DNA from: Acidimicrobiaceae bacterium UBA2093
Lineage (GTDB): Bacteria > Actinomycetota > Acidimicrobiia > Acidimicrobiales > Ilumatobacteraceae
Reading direction: 5' to 3'
DNA: 35,366 nucleotides
Assembly (NCBI GenBank): GCA_002331255.1
Contig: DCZD01000013.1
Coordinates: 5,128-40,493 of the forward strand
Position numbers and translations under genes: made by a program. A model generated the notes under the pieces. It ran no database searches and had not been told where the DNA came from. It was given only the letters and a program-made list of their open reading frames with translations. Position 1 is the first letter of the stretch, and each line of letters opens with the position of its first letter. Shown here piece by piece: positions 1 through 7,921 of the stretch.

Positions 1-839
1 TGGATCGCAATGTCGAGTTGTTGACCTTCGTCTTCATCTTCGTCTTCGTAGTGAGCGACCTTGTTGAACAGTGACTCTTTCGACTGGTTGAGGTGTTTGA
101 CGAAGTCGACGATGCCACCTTTGTATTGGAAGGTGACTTCCTGCTCGCGACCTTTGCGCTCGTCGACGAACACCACTTCAAGGCCTTTGTTGAGAAACGC
201 CATGGTCTGCAGACGTTCCATGACGGTGCGAGCGACGAACTCGATGCCCTCGGCAGCAAAGATGGTGGGGTCTGGCCAGAAGGTGACCGTGGTTCCGGTC
301 TTGCGTCCGCGACCTGGGGTGGAACCGGTCTTGGAGAGCTTGCCCTTCGGCTTGCCGCCGTCTTGGAATTCCATTCCGTAACGGTTGCCATCGCGATCGA
401 TTTCCAGCACCACCCGGGTGGAGAGGGCGTTGACCACCGAGACACCAACGCCGTGGAGGCCGCCGGACACCTTGTAGCCATCGCCACCGAACTTGCCGCC
501 GGCGTGCAACACGGTGAGCACCACTTCAGCGGCGCTCTTGCCTTTGTGCGGGCCGGACGGATAGGGGTCGACGGGAATGCCGCGACCGTTGTCTTCAACT
601 TTGCACGCACCATCGGGTGTGAGTGTGATGACGATCTTGGTGCAGAAGCCCGCCATCGCTTCATCGATGGAGTTGTCAACAACTTCCCAGATGAGGTGAT
701 GGAGACCAGCGAGACCTGTGGACCCGATGTACATACCGGGACGTTTACGAACGGGGTCGAGACCTTCGAGAACCTGAATGTCCTTTGCGCCGTAATCGGC
801 GGACGGGTTCTTCGCTGGTGCCTTCTTTGATGCAGCCAT
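1..839 (-). CDS. gyrB: DNA gyrase subunit B, N-terminal part (cut by window edge)
   Basis: This is the first 279 residues of the ATPase subunit of DNA gyrase, which introduces negative supercoils. Reading in from position 839 the protein starts MAASKKAPAK and shows the GHKL ATPase elements: the helix with EVVDNSIDEAMAG, the DNGRGIPV loop and the lid region GLHGVGVSVVNALS. The early segment YVRKRPGMYIG-like (here DPVRKRPGMYIGST) is typical of GyrB/ParE. Near the truncated end lies a run of acidic residues (HYEDEDEDEGQQLD) between transducer strands. The start is 32 bases downstream of the dciA-like stop, with no good Shine-Dalgarno sequence. Position after recF and the DUF721 gene supports gyrB rather than parE. 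The stop lies outside the window. Confidence 0.96.
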   Translation of the reverse strand, partial: MAASKKAPAKNPSADYGAKDIQVLEGLDPVRKRPGMYIGSTGLAGLHHLIWEVVDNSIDEAMAGFCTKIVITLTPDGACKVEDNGRGIPVDPYPSGPHKGKSAAEVVLTVLHAGGKFGGDGYKVSGGLHGVGVSVVNALSTRVVLEIDRDGNRYGMEFQDGGKPKGKLSKTGSTPGRGRKTGTTVTFWPDPTIFAAEGIEFVARTVMERLQTMAFLNKGLEVVFVDERKGREQEVTFQYKGGIVDFVKHLNQSKESLFNKVAHYEDEDEDEGQQLDIAI

Positions 840-871
840 TGCGTGAAAAAGACTAGCAGAAAAGGGTGTTT

Positions 872-1183
872 TTATCGGGTACGTCGAACACGGATGTCGA
901 TTTTGTCCACACTGTCACCTGCATATGTGCGCAATGTGTGCAGAACCTCGTCGTGAAGGAAGCGCAATTGTGTGGCCCACGCAGGGTCATCGACATTGAC
1001 GACAAGAATTCTCTTTTCAAGTCGAACTGGTTGCGCATGATCGGCGATTGCGTCTCCGACAATTGTCCTCCAGTTTCCGAAGATGCCGCCGATGGCAGAT
1101 GTGTCGCCACCGTTCAGTCGTCGCAATGCTGCGTCGACTGTGACGTTCAGTCGTCGAGGTTCGTGACGTTCGTTTTGTGTCAT
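872..1183 (-). CDS. dciA: DciA-like DUF721 protein
   Basis: A 103-residue DUF721 protein of the type lying between recF and gyrB in actinobacteria. Members related to DciA assist loading of the replicative helicase DnaB in bacteria lacking DnaC/DnaI; that role is family knowledge, not visible here. The core pattern seen is a GIFGNWRTIVGDAIADHAQPVRLE stretch in two parts (GNWRTIVGDAIADHA, then VRLEKRILVVNVDDPAWATQL), followed by a helix-rich end with LRTYAGDSVDKIDIRVRR. I chose the ATG at 1183 because it overlaps the recF stop as ATGA; a longer in-frame extension inside recF has no support. It sits between recF and gyrB in one transcription unit. Confidence 0.85.
   Translation of the reverse strand: MTQNERHEPRRLNVTVDAALRRLNGGDTSAIGGIFGNWRTIVGDAIADHAQPVRLEKRILVVNVDDPAWATQLRFLHDEVLHTLRTYAGDSVDKIDIRVRRTR
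903..911 (+). promoter_or_regulatory. Exact TTGTCCACA DnaA box inside dciA
   Basis: The nonamer TTGTCCACA, the form preferred by high-GC actinobacteria, occurs on the plus strand inside the 3' end of the dciA-like gene. A single exact match is expected by chance about once in a window this size, so function is uncertain. Confidence 0.3.
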
Positions 1184-2259
1184 GACACCACCGCTCCGTT
1201 CGCGATGGTGATGATGGCATCGGGGTGTGCCTCGGCTGGAAGCGCCCCGGCGGTGGTGATGATGACCTGTCCGGGCGGCATGTGGGTGAGAAGGGCGGTG
1301 CAACGGGAGGGGTCGAGCTCGGACAGCACGTCGTCGAGCACCAGAAGGGGGGCCGAACCGGTGTCCTCGGTGACCAAGTTGTGAACCCCGAGGCGCAGGG
1401 CCAGGGCCAGGGTCCGGCACTCCCCTTGGGAGGCATGGGACCGAGCGGGCATTCCTTTTATTTGCAGCACCACGTCGTCGCGGTGGGGACCGACAGTGGT
1501 GATCTGGCGCCGGAGGTCTTCCCCCCGAGACTCGGCCAGAGCCTGGGCCAGGCCGATGCGCCGCCACGGCGGTTCGTACATGACCTCGACCGCCGTCGGC
1601 TCGCCGGCCAGCTGTTCGTATGCCCGCTGCACATGCGGGGTCAGCCGGGCCACAAGTTGTGCTCGTGCCTCGCCTAAGGCACCGCCAGATTGCGCGAACT
1701 TTTCATCCCACACTTCAAGCGTGGAAGTGATGTCATCGGTGAGTCGACCACCCGCCTGTTTCAACAACACATTGCGCTGTCGCACAATTCGATCGACTTC
1801 GAGCCTCAGTGCGTCGTTACGAGGCGCTAGCGACACGAGTGCGTCGTCAAGCAGTGTGCGGCGAAATGCCGGTCCTTCGTACACCAGTTGCAAATCGCTT
1901 GGTGCGAACACCGTGGTGCGGGCCACACCGAGTAAGTCACGGATGCGTTGCAATCGTTGTTTGTTGACAAGCACACGGTTGCGACCCGCACGATTGATCT
2001 CACATTCGATAGTGACTTCACGCCCGTCGTTTTGTCGCACGTTTGCACGAATGTATGCGGAGTCCACGCCTTCGCGCACGAGTGCATCGTTTTGGACGCC
2101 GCGGAAACTGGACAGCGTCGCGAGATAACTCATCGCTTCGGCAAGTGATGTCTTTCCTTGCGCGTTCTTTCCGACAACGGCCGTGACTCCGGGATGCAGT
2201 TCAAAAACTGCGTTCTTGTAGATACGGAAGTCGATGAGCTCGACCCGATGAATGTGCAT
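1180..2259 (-). CDS. recF: DNA replication/repair protein RecF
   Basis: RecF is a cytosolic ABC-type ATPase that binds gapped DNA and helps RecOR load RecA. The 359-residue protein has the family's length. Walker A is GKNAQGKTS near residues 30-38, the ABC signature is SQGECR near 280, and Walker B is LLVLDDVLSELD near 306, followed by a terminal strand segment QVIITTAG. The N-terminus MHIHRVELIDFRIYKN is typical. The ATG at 2259 shares bases with the dnaN stop (TGATG), and the stop overlaps the next start (ATGA), so dnaN-recF-dciA are translationally coupled. Confidence 0.97.
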   Translation of the reverse strand: MHIHRVELIDFRIYKNAVFELHPGVTAVVGKNAQGKTSLAEAMSYLATLSSFRGVQNDALVREGVDSAYIRANVRQNDGREVTIECEINRAGRNRVLVNKQRLQRIRDLLGVARTTVFAPSDLQLVYEGPAFRRTLLDDALVSLAPRNDALRLEVDRIVRQRNVLLKQAGGRLTDDITSTLEVWDEKFAQSGGALGEARAQLVARLTPHVQRAYEQLAGEPTAVEVMYEPPWRRIGLAQALAESRGEDLRRQITTVGPHRDDVVLQIKGMPARSHASQGECRTLALALRLGVHNLVTEDTGSAPLLVLDDVLSELDPSRCTALLTHMPPGQVIITTAGALPAEAHPDAIITIANGAVVS

Positions 2260-3353
2260 CAGACCCGTTGTGGCATGAGCAAGTACAAGTACGAATCATC
2301 GCCGACACCACGAATAACCGCGGGCTTGTTCGGCTCGGTTGACTCGATGCTCACTTCGTCACCAACAGTTGCATCGACACCGTCGAGCAAGTAGTCGGCG
2401 TTGAACGCTGCGGTTATTTCGTTTCCTTGGAACGTTGCGTCGACGTCTTCGATTGATGCACCCTGATCAGTGGTCTGCACGGTGATGCGCAATCCGTTTT
2501 CGCCCATGGTGAGTCGTACCGGAGTGGTGTTGTCGTGGGCCAAAACCTTGCTTCGGCGCAGGGCATCGACAAGCGCTTCGCGTGCGACGATGAGTTTGTT
2601 GTCGTACTTCGGCAGAATTAATTGTTTGAATTGTGGGAATGTCGCATTGATGATGCGTGTCGTCAACTGCATGGTCGGGGTTTCGAATGTTGCTTCGATG
2701 TCACCGAAACGAATAGAGATCTCTTCGTTGGCGTCGAGCAACCTTTGCAACTCACCCAATGCACGGCTTGGCAGAAGGAATTCTTGACCAAATCCCAACA
2801 CTGATGTGCCGAGAATGTCACGCACCGCTAGGCGGTAACTATCGGTTGCAACCAACCGAAGTCCGGTGTCCTCGGCACGCAACAAGACTGCGGTGAGATG
2901 TTGTTTACCGATGTCTCTGCTTGCAGCACGGACAACCTGGTTTAGTGCAAACGAGAGATCTTTCGCCGACATCGTGACTGGGTTTGCGGGAGCTGGGGTC
3001 GTTCGTGGGAACTCGACAGCGTTCAATGTGGGAACAGTGAATTGTGAACGTCCGGCGCTAAGTGTTGCTGCGTCTGCTGAGACATCAACGGTGATTTTCC
3101 CGGATGGAAGTGCACGGACAATGTCATTCAACAAACGAGCGCTGATGAGGGTTTGACCATTTCGTTCACCACCAACAGACAATGAGAACTGTAATGAGAT
3201 GTCATTGTCGGTACTCGAGGCCACCAAAGCGTCATCGGTTAGTTGCAGCTTCACGCCCGCTAGCGCCGGAGACGACGAGTTACGAGATGTAGCGATACGT
3301 GACAGGGCACCGAGTGCCTCGGCCAACATTCCTTGTTCACTTCGAAACTTCAT
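2259..3353 (-). CDS. dnaN: DNA polymerase III beta subunit (sliding clamp)
   Basis: This 364-residue protein is the beta clamp, a ring-shaped dimer that tethers DNA polymerase III and other partners to DNA. It shows three repeats of the clamp fold; recognisable stretches include MKFRSEQGMLAEAL at the start, FPRTTPAPANPV around residue 115, AVLLRAEDTGLRLVATDSYRLA in the middle and FNADYLLDGVDA with the C-terminal YLYLLMPQRV. The end fits the clamp consensus LMPxR. Upstream of the ATG is only a weak AGAGAAACC ribosome site. It is transcribed away from the dnaA-dnaN gap, in the same direction as dnaA. Confidence 0.97.
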   Translation of the reverse strand: MKFRSEQGMLAEALGALSRIATSRNSSSPALAGVKLQLTDDALVASSTDNDISLQFSLSVGGERNGQTLISARLLNDIVRALPSGKITVDVSADAATLSAGRSQFTVPTLNAVEFPRTTPAPANPVTMSAKDLSFALNQVVRAASRDIGKQHLTAVLLRAEDTGLRLVATDSYRLAVRDILGTSVLGFGQEFLLPSRALGELQRLLDANEEISIRFGDIEATFETPTMQLTTRIINATFPQFKQLILPKYDNKLIVAREALVDALRRSKVLAHDNTTPVRLTMGENGLRITVQTTDQGASIEDVDATFQGNEITAAFNADYLLDGVDATVGDEVSIESTEPNKPAVIRGVGDDSYLYLLMPQRV

Positions 3354-3621
3354 GGTTTCTCTTTCGTGCGATTACCACTAGCAGTGGCTGATTAATAACT
3401 AATAGTTGTAATAGGTGCTGTGGATTGTGGAGAACATGCCCCAAAGCCTTGCGCCATAACGAATGAGGGTGTGTGCAGCGGACGACCTGTGTGCACATGT
3501 TGCAACGATGCAATTTCATGTGCTGTGTATGAGGCCTTGTTATTCGACATGTGTCCACATGGAACACACATGACATCCAGAGCGTCATCCACACGGTCGA
3601 CAGAAACGACAAGCATGAGAA
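3354..3621. other. oriC: dnaN-dnaA intergenic region, probable oriC
   Basis: This 268-base gap lies where actinobacterial origins usually are. It contains near-consensus DnaA boxes: TTCTCCACA at 3426-3434 (minus strand), CAATCCACA overlapping it at 3419-3427 (minus), GTGTCCACA at 3551-3559 and TCATCCACA at 3585-3593 (plus). An AT-rich stretch at about 3388-3413 (ATTAATAACTAATAGTTGTA) is a candidate unwinding element. A 7-bp inverted repeat CATGTGT/ACACATG spans 3548-3572. No box is an exact consensus match, so the boundaries and the assignment are inferred. Confidence 0.6.
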
Positions 3622-4998
3622 TCAGTTGGCCTTCTTCAATTTGGCGATGATGTCGGTCACCTGATCAAACACCTGCTTGCGCTCGCGCATGAGGCGCTGG
3701 GTCTTGTCCACGGCGTGGATGACCGTGGTGTGGTCACGTCCACCGAACAACCTGGCAATCGCCGGGTAGCTGAGCTCGGTCATGTCGCGGAAGATGTACA
3801 TCGCAATCTGGCGGGCCGACACCAACGGTCGCTGACGACTCTTGCCCTTTAGGGCCTCGACGGTGAACCCGAGGTACGACGCGCACTCAGCGAGTAGTTC
3901 TTCGTCGGTGCGGTGCTTCGGTGCGGTGTCGGACAAAAGGTCGGCAAGTTGCTGCTGGGCCATGTCGATGGTTGGGGTCTCGCGGGTGAGGTTGGCGTAT
4001 GCCGTGACCCGGATGAGGGCGCCTTCAAGCTCACGGATGTTTGAGGTGACGTTCGAGGCGATGAACTCGAGCACGTCGGGCGGCAGGTGGGTGTTGTCGC
4101 GCTCGGCCTTATTCCGAAGAATGGCCAGACGGGTCTCCATATCGGGGGGCTGAATGTCGGTGATGAGACCCCATCGGAACCGGCCACGGAGGCGGTCTTC
4201 AAGGGTGGGGATGGCATCGGGCACCCGGTCCGAGGAAATGACGATCTGTTTGTTGGCTCCGTGGAGGCTGTTGAAGGTGTGGAAAAACTCTTCCTGCAGA
4301 CCTTCTTTTCCTTCCATGAATTGAATGTCATCGATGAGCAGAACATCGACTTCGCGATAGCGGCGCTTGAACGCAGCGGTGGTGTTCGTACGAATCGCGT
4401 CGACGTATTCGTTCAAGAACGTTTCGGTAGAGACATACCGCACCACATAGTGGGCGTAATGCGCATGCACGTACCAACCGATTGCTTGCAAGAGGTGTGT
4501 CTTGCCGAGACCAGCTGAGCCGTAGATGAAGAGTGGGTTGTATGAACGTGCCGGGGTCTCAGCCACTCGCAGTGCGGCGGCGAGTGCGAATTGGTTGGAG
4601 GCACCTTTCACGAAGTTTTCGAAGGTGTAACGGGGGTTCAAACCGACCGCAGAACCCTTGTTGGCATTGACTTTTTCTTCAGATTCCGGGCTGACATAGT
4701 CCTCGGATGAGGGCATCACAACCGAGTCGGACGCGTCATCTGCGGTTTGCGTCTCGTTCACTTCAACGACGAGCACGCGATCGCTTTCGCCAATCTCTTC
4801 GAGTGCGTCGAGAACGAGTGGACGGTATCGCGAGATGATTCGGTCACGTACATACGTGTTCGGAACCTGCAACCGGAGAGAATCTTCATCGCTGGCGATC
4901 GCAACGACATCGTTGAATGTCGAGTACCAAACACCTTCAGACACTTGTGCCTTCAGTAGTTGTGATGTTGCGTTCCAGACCGCTTCGTGGTTATTCAC
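3622..4998 (-). CDS. dnaA: Chromosomal replication initiator DnaA
   Basis: DnaA is the AAA+ initiator that binds DnaA boxes and opens oriC. The 458-residue product has an N-terminal partner domain ([20 protein letters not shown]), an acidic linker with two EE/SE-rich stretches, an AAA+ core with Walker [11 protein letters not shown] and Walker [10 protein letters not shown], and the DNA-binding domain IV with the signature [11 protein letters not shown] near the C-terminus. The GTG at 4998 is chosen because GGAGGGG (5008-5014) lies nine bases upstream and the protein then begins VNNHEAVWN; longer versions starting at 5154 would run through DnaA-box sequence. It leads the dnaA-dnaN-recF run. 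Confidence 0.96.
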   Translation of the reverse strand: MNNHEAVWNATSQLLKAQVSEGVWYSTFNDVVAIASDEDSLRLQVPNTYVRDRIISRYRPLVLDALEEIGESDRVLVVEVNETQTADDASDSVVMPSSEDYVSPESEEKVNANKGSAVGLNPRYTFENFVKGASNQFALAAALRVAETPARSYNPLFIYGSAGLGKTHLLQAIGWYVHAHYAHYVVRYVSTETFLNEYVDAIRTNTTAAFKRRYREVDVLLIDDIQFMEGKEGLQEEFFHTFNSLHGANKQIVISSDRVPDAIPTLEDRLRGRFRWGLITDIQPPDMETRLAILRNKAERDNTHLPPDVLEFIASNVTSNIRELEGALIRVTAYANLTRETPTIDMAQQQLADLLSDTAPKHRTDEELLAECASYLGFTVEALKGKSRQRPLVSARQIAMYIFRDMTELSYPAIARLFGGRDHTTVIHAVDKTQRLMRERKQVFDQVTDIIAKLKKAN

Positions 4999-5256
4999 TA
5001 CGCTCGTCCCCTCCGTCCACAGGCACATCCACAGGGTGTGGATGGACCCCCAACTCGTTTCGTTGGAACCGGCGAGAGTATCAGGCTGTGGACAGAGCAA
5101 AAATTGGGCGCCCGAAAGGGTGCGATGCGGGTTGTGGGCTGGCAGACCCGCCACCTAGCCTGTGACGACTGCCCGTTGGCTCGCTCATGGCACCAGCTGG
5201 CATCCACAATCGACACTTGTGTCCCGATACCCGGGGCACCTGCGCGAGGAGCCCCA
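4999..5256. promoter_or_regulatory. dnaA-rpmH divergent region with DnaA-box-like sites
   Basis: This 258-base divergent region carries promoters for dnaA (minus) and rpmH (plus). It holds a run of box-like nonamers: CCGTCCACA (5013-5021), ACATCCACA (5025-5033), CCATCCACA on the minus strand (5037-5045), CTGTCCACA on the minus strand (5087-5095) and GCATCCACA (5200-5208). Three of them lie within 33 bases just upstream of the dnaA ribosome site, a layout that fits DnaA autoregulation or a second origin subregion. None matches the consensus exactly; CTGTCCACA is closest with one mismatch. Confidence 0.55.
5132..5161 (+). promoter_or_regulatory. Tentative rpmH promoter
   Basis: TTGTGG (5132-5137) and TAGCCT (5156-5161) are separated by 18 bases and point toward rpmH, whose ATG lies about 95 bases downstream. 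The match to the housekeeping consensus is moderate, so this is only a candidate. Confidence 0.3.
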
Positions 5257-5391
5257 ATGAAGCGCACATTCCAGCCAAACAATCGCCGCAAGGCCCGCAA
5301 GCACGGCTTTCGTGCGCGCATGAGTACACGTGCCGGTCGCGCCGTGCTGAAGTCACGTCGCGCCAAGGGCCGTTACCGCCTCAGCGCTTGA
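5257..5391 (+). CDS. rpmH: 50S ribosomal protein L34
   Basis: This 44-residue basic protein is ribosomal protein L34 of the large subunit. It reads [20 protein letters not shown] and ends KGRYRLSA, matching the family over its whole length. AGGAG about seven bases before the ATG gives a good ribosome site. Its TGA overlaps the TTG start of rnpA (TTGA), the classic rpmH-rnpA arrangement at bacterial origins. Expression should be high because it serves ribosome assembly. Confidence 0.97.
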   Translation: MKRTFQPNNRRKARKHGFRARMSTRAGRAVLKSRRAKGRYRLSA

Positions 5392-5723
5392 TCGGCCGCA
5401 TTCAGAGCCGGTCGGCCTTTCGGCGCGTTGCGCTCGAGGGTCATCGTCACCGCTCTGGACCCCTGTCCTGCACCATGGTTCTTGACGCCACCCTTCCCGG
5501 GCCCCTCGTGGGCTATGCCCTGGGCCGACATGTCGGCTCGGCGGTCGCTCGCAACCGCCTCCGTCGGCAACTTCGTGAACTTGTGAAAAACCATGAGGGT
5601 CGCCTCAGCCCGGGGTATTACGTCATCTCTGCCGGTCCGAAGGCCGCTGGCCAGTCGAGCTCGGTATTGGGTGGCTCACTCGCCCATCTCGTGGACAAGT
5701 GCTCACAGGGGGCCGGGGCATGA
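5388..5723 (+). CDS. rnpA: Ribonuclease P protein component
   Basis: RnpA is the basic protein partner of the RNase P ribozyme, which removes 5' leaders from tRNA precursors. From a TTG start at 5388 the protein is 111 residues, starting (M)[13 protein letters not shown]. It shows the RNR motif region [16 protein letters not shown], the family signature, and the following strand [11 protein letters not shown]. The TTG overlaps the rpmH stop as TTGA; longer in-frame versions would overlap rpmH and are unlikely. The 3' end overlaps yidD as ATGA, so rpmH, rnpA and yidD are translationally coupled. Confidence 0.93.
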   Translation: MIGRIQSRSAFRRVALEGHRHRSGPLSCTMVLDATLPGPLVGYALGRHVGSAVARNRLRRQLRELVKNHEGRLSPGYYVISAGPKAAGQSSSVLGGSLAHLVDKCSQGAGA

Positions 5724-5965
5724 AGGCCCGAGTCCTGCGCTTGATGTATTGGTACCAGGTGTCCCGCGAGGGTCGCCCAAGCCCGTGCCGCTTCTACCCC
5801 AGTTGTTCGTCGTATGCCATCGAGGCAGTTGAGACCCACGGCACCGGTCGTGGGCTGTGGCTCGCCACCCGCCGCCTGGCCCGTTGCCGACCCCTTGGTC
5901 CCTCGGGCTTTGACCCCGTTCCCGAGCCAGCCACTCACCGACATGCACCCCACAGCGCCCGTTAA
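5720..5965 (+). CDS. yidD: Membrane protein insertion efficiency factor YidD
   Basis: YidD is a small membrane-associated protein that helps YidC-dependent insertion. The 81-residue product shows the family pattern: [19 protein letters not shown] with its conserved cysteines, then [19 protein letters not shown], and [19 protein letters not shown] at the C-terminal part. The ATG at 5720 overlaps the rnpA TGA. It lies between rnpA and yidC, as in most bacteria. A 52-base gap separates it from yidC. Confidence 0.95.
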   Translation: MKARVLRLMYWYQVSREGRPSPCRFYPSCSSYAIEAVETHGTGRGLWLATRRLARCRPLGPSGFDPVPEPATHRHAPHSAR

Positions 5966-6017
5966 CCCCACACCCGTTCGATAGCCACCACGAGACCCAA
6001 AGAGAAGGATCGCCAAC

Positions 6018-6968
6018 ATGTTTCAAGCAGCTGCCTGGTTGGTCGCCACGTTCTACGCATGGACCCACAACTACGCCCTCGCCATCGCCTTGGTGTCGGT
6101 CGCCATCATGTTGCTCATCACTCCGCTCACGTTGAAGAGCACGAAGGGCATGCTCGAGATGCAGCGCCTGCAACCCGAGATGCGTCGCTTGCAACAGCAG
6201 TACAAAGGCGACCGCCAGAAGTTGAACGAAGAGATGATGAAGCTCTACCAAGAGCACAAGGTCAACCCATTGGCGTCATGTCTTCCGCTGCTCGCACAGC
6301 TTCCGGTGTTCTTCATTATGTTCCGTGTGTTGCACGGACTCACGCAGTTCGGTGACGACAGAACGTTCGACCCGCAATACATCGACAAGGCGTCAGAGCT
6401 GTTCGTATCTCTCGATGGCAAGTCAAAGATGGTGTCGTTCGGTCTCGATCTTGCAGTTACACCTGTCGAAGCATTGCAAGACAACTTCGCACACGGCTTG
6501 TGGTATGCGCTCCTCGTTATTGCGATGGCGGCGTTGTTCCTCGTGCAACAGCGCATGATTGCGAGCCGCACGGTGAACCCCACCATGTCGGCGACGCAAG
6601 CAAAAATCATGCAATACCTGCCGGTTGCATTCGCCTTTTTCCAAGTGTTCTTGCCGACAGGTCTCGTCGTGTACTACGCGGTGCAGGCAGTCATTCGAAT
6701 CTTGCAACAGTGGTACATCACGCGTCGTTTCTATGGCGACGACGAAGCGCTTGGTCGCCAAGCACAACAAGCGAGCACAAAAGCTCGCGACATGAAAGTC
6801 GACGAGGACAAATCGTCCTCCAAGAAAAAAGCCGACGACGCACCCGCTGCTCCCATCGTGAGCAAGCGAGTGACTCCGTCGAAGAATCGGCCTTCACCAA
6901 GTGGGCGCGTGAATCGCCCGACTCCTCCCGGACGTAGCGGTAATCGTCACCGCAAGCCCGGGAAGTAA
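6018..6968 (+). CDS. yidC: Membrane protein insertase YidC (Oxa1 family)
   Basis: YidC inserts and folds inner-membrane proteins, alone or with SecYEG. The 316-residue protein lacks the large periplasmic domain of proteobacterial YidC, as usual in actinobacteria. Visible parts are an N-terminal membrane segment, the second segment ALAIALVSVAIMLLITPLTL, a charged cytosolic hairpin (MQRLQPEMRRLQQQYKGDRQ), the segment PLLAQLPVFFIMFRVLHGL, and two further membrane helices near residues 160-220 with AFFQVFLPTGLVVYYAVQA. The C-terminal tail of about 80 residues is Lys/Arg-rich and probably contacts ribosomes. GAAGGA before the ATG is a good ribosome site. Confidence 0.95.
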   Translation: MFQAAAWLVATFYAWTHNYALAIALVSVAIMLLITPLTLKSTKGMLEMQRLQPEMRRLQQQYKGDRQKLNEEMMKLYQEHKVNPLASCLPLLAQLPVFFIMFRVLHGLTQFGDDRTFDPQYIDKASELFVSLDGKSKMVSFGLDLAVTPVEALQDNFAHGLWYALLVIAMAALFLVQQRMIASRTVNPTMSATQAKIMQYLPVAFAFFQVFLPTGLVVYYAVQAVIRILQQWYITRRFYGDDEALGRQAQQASTKARDMKVDEDKSSSKKKADDAPAAPIVSKRVTPSKNRPSPSGRVNRPTPPGRSGNRHRKPGK

Positions 6969-6994
6969 CAACACGACACAACAAGGACAGCACC

Positions 6995-7858
6995 ATGGAA
7001 TGGGTAGAAACAACCGGCCGCACCATTGAAGAGGCCAAGAACATCGCACTTGATCAGTTGGGAGTCGCAGAAGACGACGCCGACTTTGAAGTGGTTGACG
7101 AACCAAAGCCGGGCCTCTTCGGTCGCACCCGCGGCGAAGCTCGCGTGCGTGCTCGCGTGCGCCCCACCAGCCCTCGTGGCAAAGGCGGCGAGCGTCGCGA
7201 GCGCAACGCCCGTGGTGGTCGCAACGGCAAAGGTCGCAGCAACGGAGCTGGAAATGGTCGCCGGGAAGGCGGTCGCGAGGGAGGCCGCGATGGCGGACGA
7301 AATGAGAATCGTTCTCATAATCGTTCCGGTGACCGCGACCGTCCGGCTCGCGAGCCCCGCGAGGATCGTCCGCCCCGCGAGAAGGTTGACGTCGACCCTG
7401 CAGCGGTCGCTGAATCAGCGGTCAGCTTCTTGAATGGCCTCGTCGCCGCGTTCGGCCTGACGGCCGATGTGGTTGTCAACCGCGAAGAGACCGAGCTCGA
7501 TGTACAGGTCAACGGCGAGGAGCTTGGCCTCTTGGTCGGCCCGCGTGGCACCACCCTGCTTGCCATTCAAGACCTCACTCGCGTCGCCAGCCAGCGTCGC
7601 TTAGGTGACCAAGACACTCGCCTTCGGGTCGATGTTGCTGGGTATCGCGAGCGCCGCAAGGAAGCGCTCGGTCGCTTTGCCTTAAAGGTGGCTGAGGAAG
7701 TGAAGGAATCTGGTTCGGCCCGCGTCCTTGAGCCCATGGCATCGGCAGACCGCAAGATCGTGCATGACGCACTGATCGACGTTGAGGGCATCGTCACTCG
7801 CTCGACGGGAGAAGATCCACGTCGCCGAGTTGTGGTTGATCTAGCCACGGCTGACTGA
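6995..7858 (+). CDS. jag: Jag/KhpB RNA-binding protein with RG-rich linker
   Basis: Jag (KhpB) is a cytosolic RNA-binding protein usually encoded beside yidC and linked to cell elongation and small-RNA control in Gram-positives. The 287 residues comprise a Jag-N domain (MEWVETTGRTIEEAKNIAL, with PKPGLFGR around residue 38), a strongly basic Arg/Gly-rich linker from about 57 to 125, a KH-like domain with the GPRG loop near 182, and a C-terminal R3H domain with the RKIVHDAL stretch. The linker is long and contains RGG- and NGR-type repeats, suggesting nonspecific RNA contacts. Start is 26 bases after yidC. A strong hairpin follows its stop. Confidence 0.92.
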   Translation: MEWVETTGRTIEEAKNIALDQLGVAEDDADFEVVDEPKPGLFGRTRGEARVRARVRPTSPRGKGGERRERNARGGRNGKGRSNGAGNGRREGGREGGRDGGRNENRSHNRSGDRDRPAREPREDRPPREKVDVDPAAVAESAVSFLNGLVAAFGLTADVVVNREETELDVQVNGEELGLLVGPRGTTLLAIQDLTRVASQRRLGDQDTRLRVDVAGYRERRKEALGRFALKVAEEVKESGSARVLEPMASADRKIVHDALIDVEGIVTRSTGEDPRRRVVVDLATAD

Positions 7859-7880
7859 CCCCACCTCACATAACGACAGC

Positions 7881-7907
7881 ACAGGGCGCCCCAATGGGGC
7901 GCCCTGT
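7881..7907. terminator. Perfect 12-bp hairpin after jag
   Basis: The arms ACAGGGCGCCCC (7881-7892) and GGGGCGCCCTGT (7896-7907) pair perfectly around a 3-base loop. There is no U-tract after it, but the stem is very stable. It is probably the end of the rpmH-jag operon, or a processing/attenuation element, because the rsmG start is only 14 bases downstream. Confidence 0.7.
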
Positions 7908-7921
7908 CTGCTTCCCAGGTC

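Noticed and set aside
93..830. Long open frame on the plus strand opposite gyrB
   Set aside because: It is antisense to a well-conserved gyrB region and has no family resemblance.
4999..5154. dnaA starting at an upstream ATG (5154)
   Set aside because: It would translate DnaA-box and promoter sequence; GTG at 4998 with GGAGGGG upstream gives a normal DnaA N-terminus.
5158..5256. rnpA starting far upstream of the rpmH gene
   Set aside because: Such a start would overlap all of rpmH; the TTGA overlap at 5388 and RnpA length fit better.
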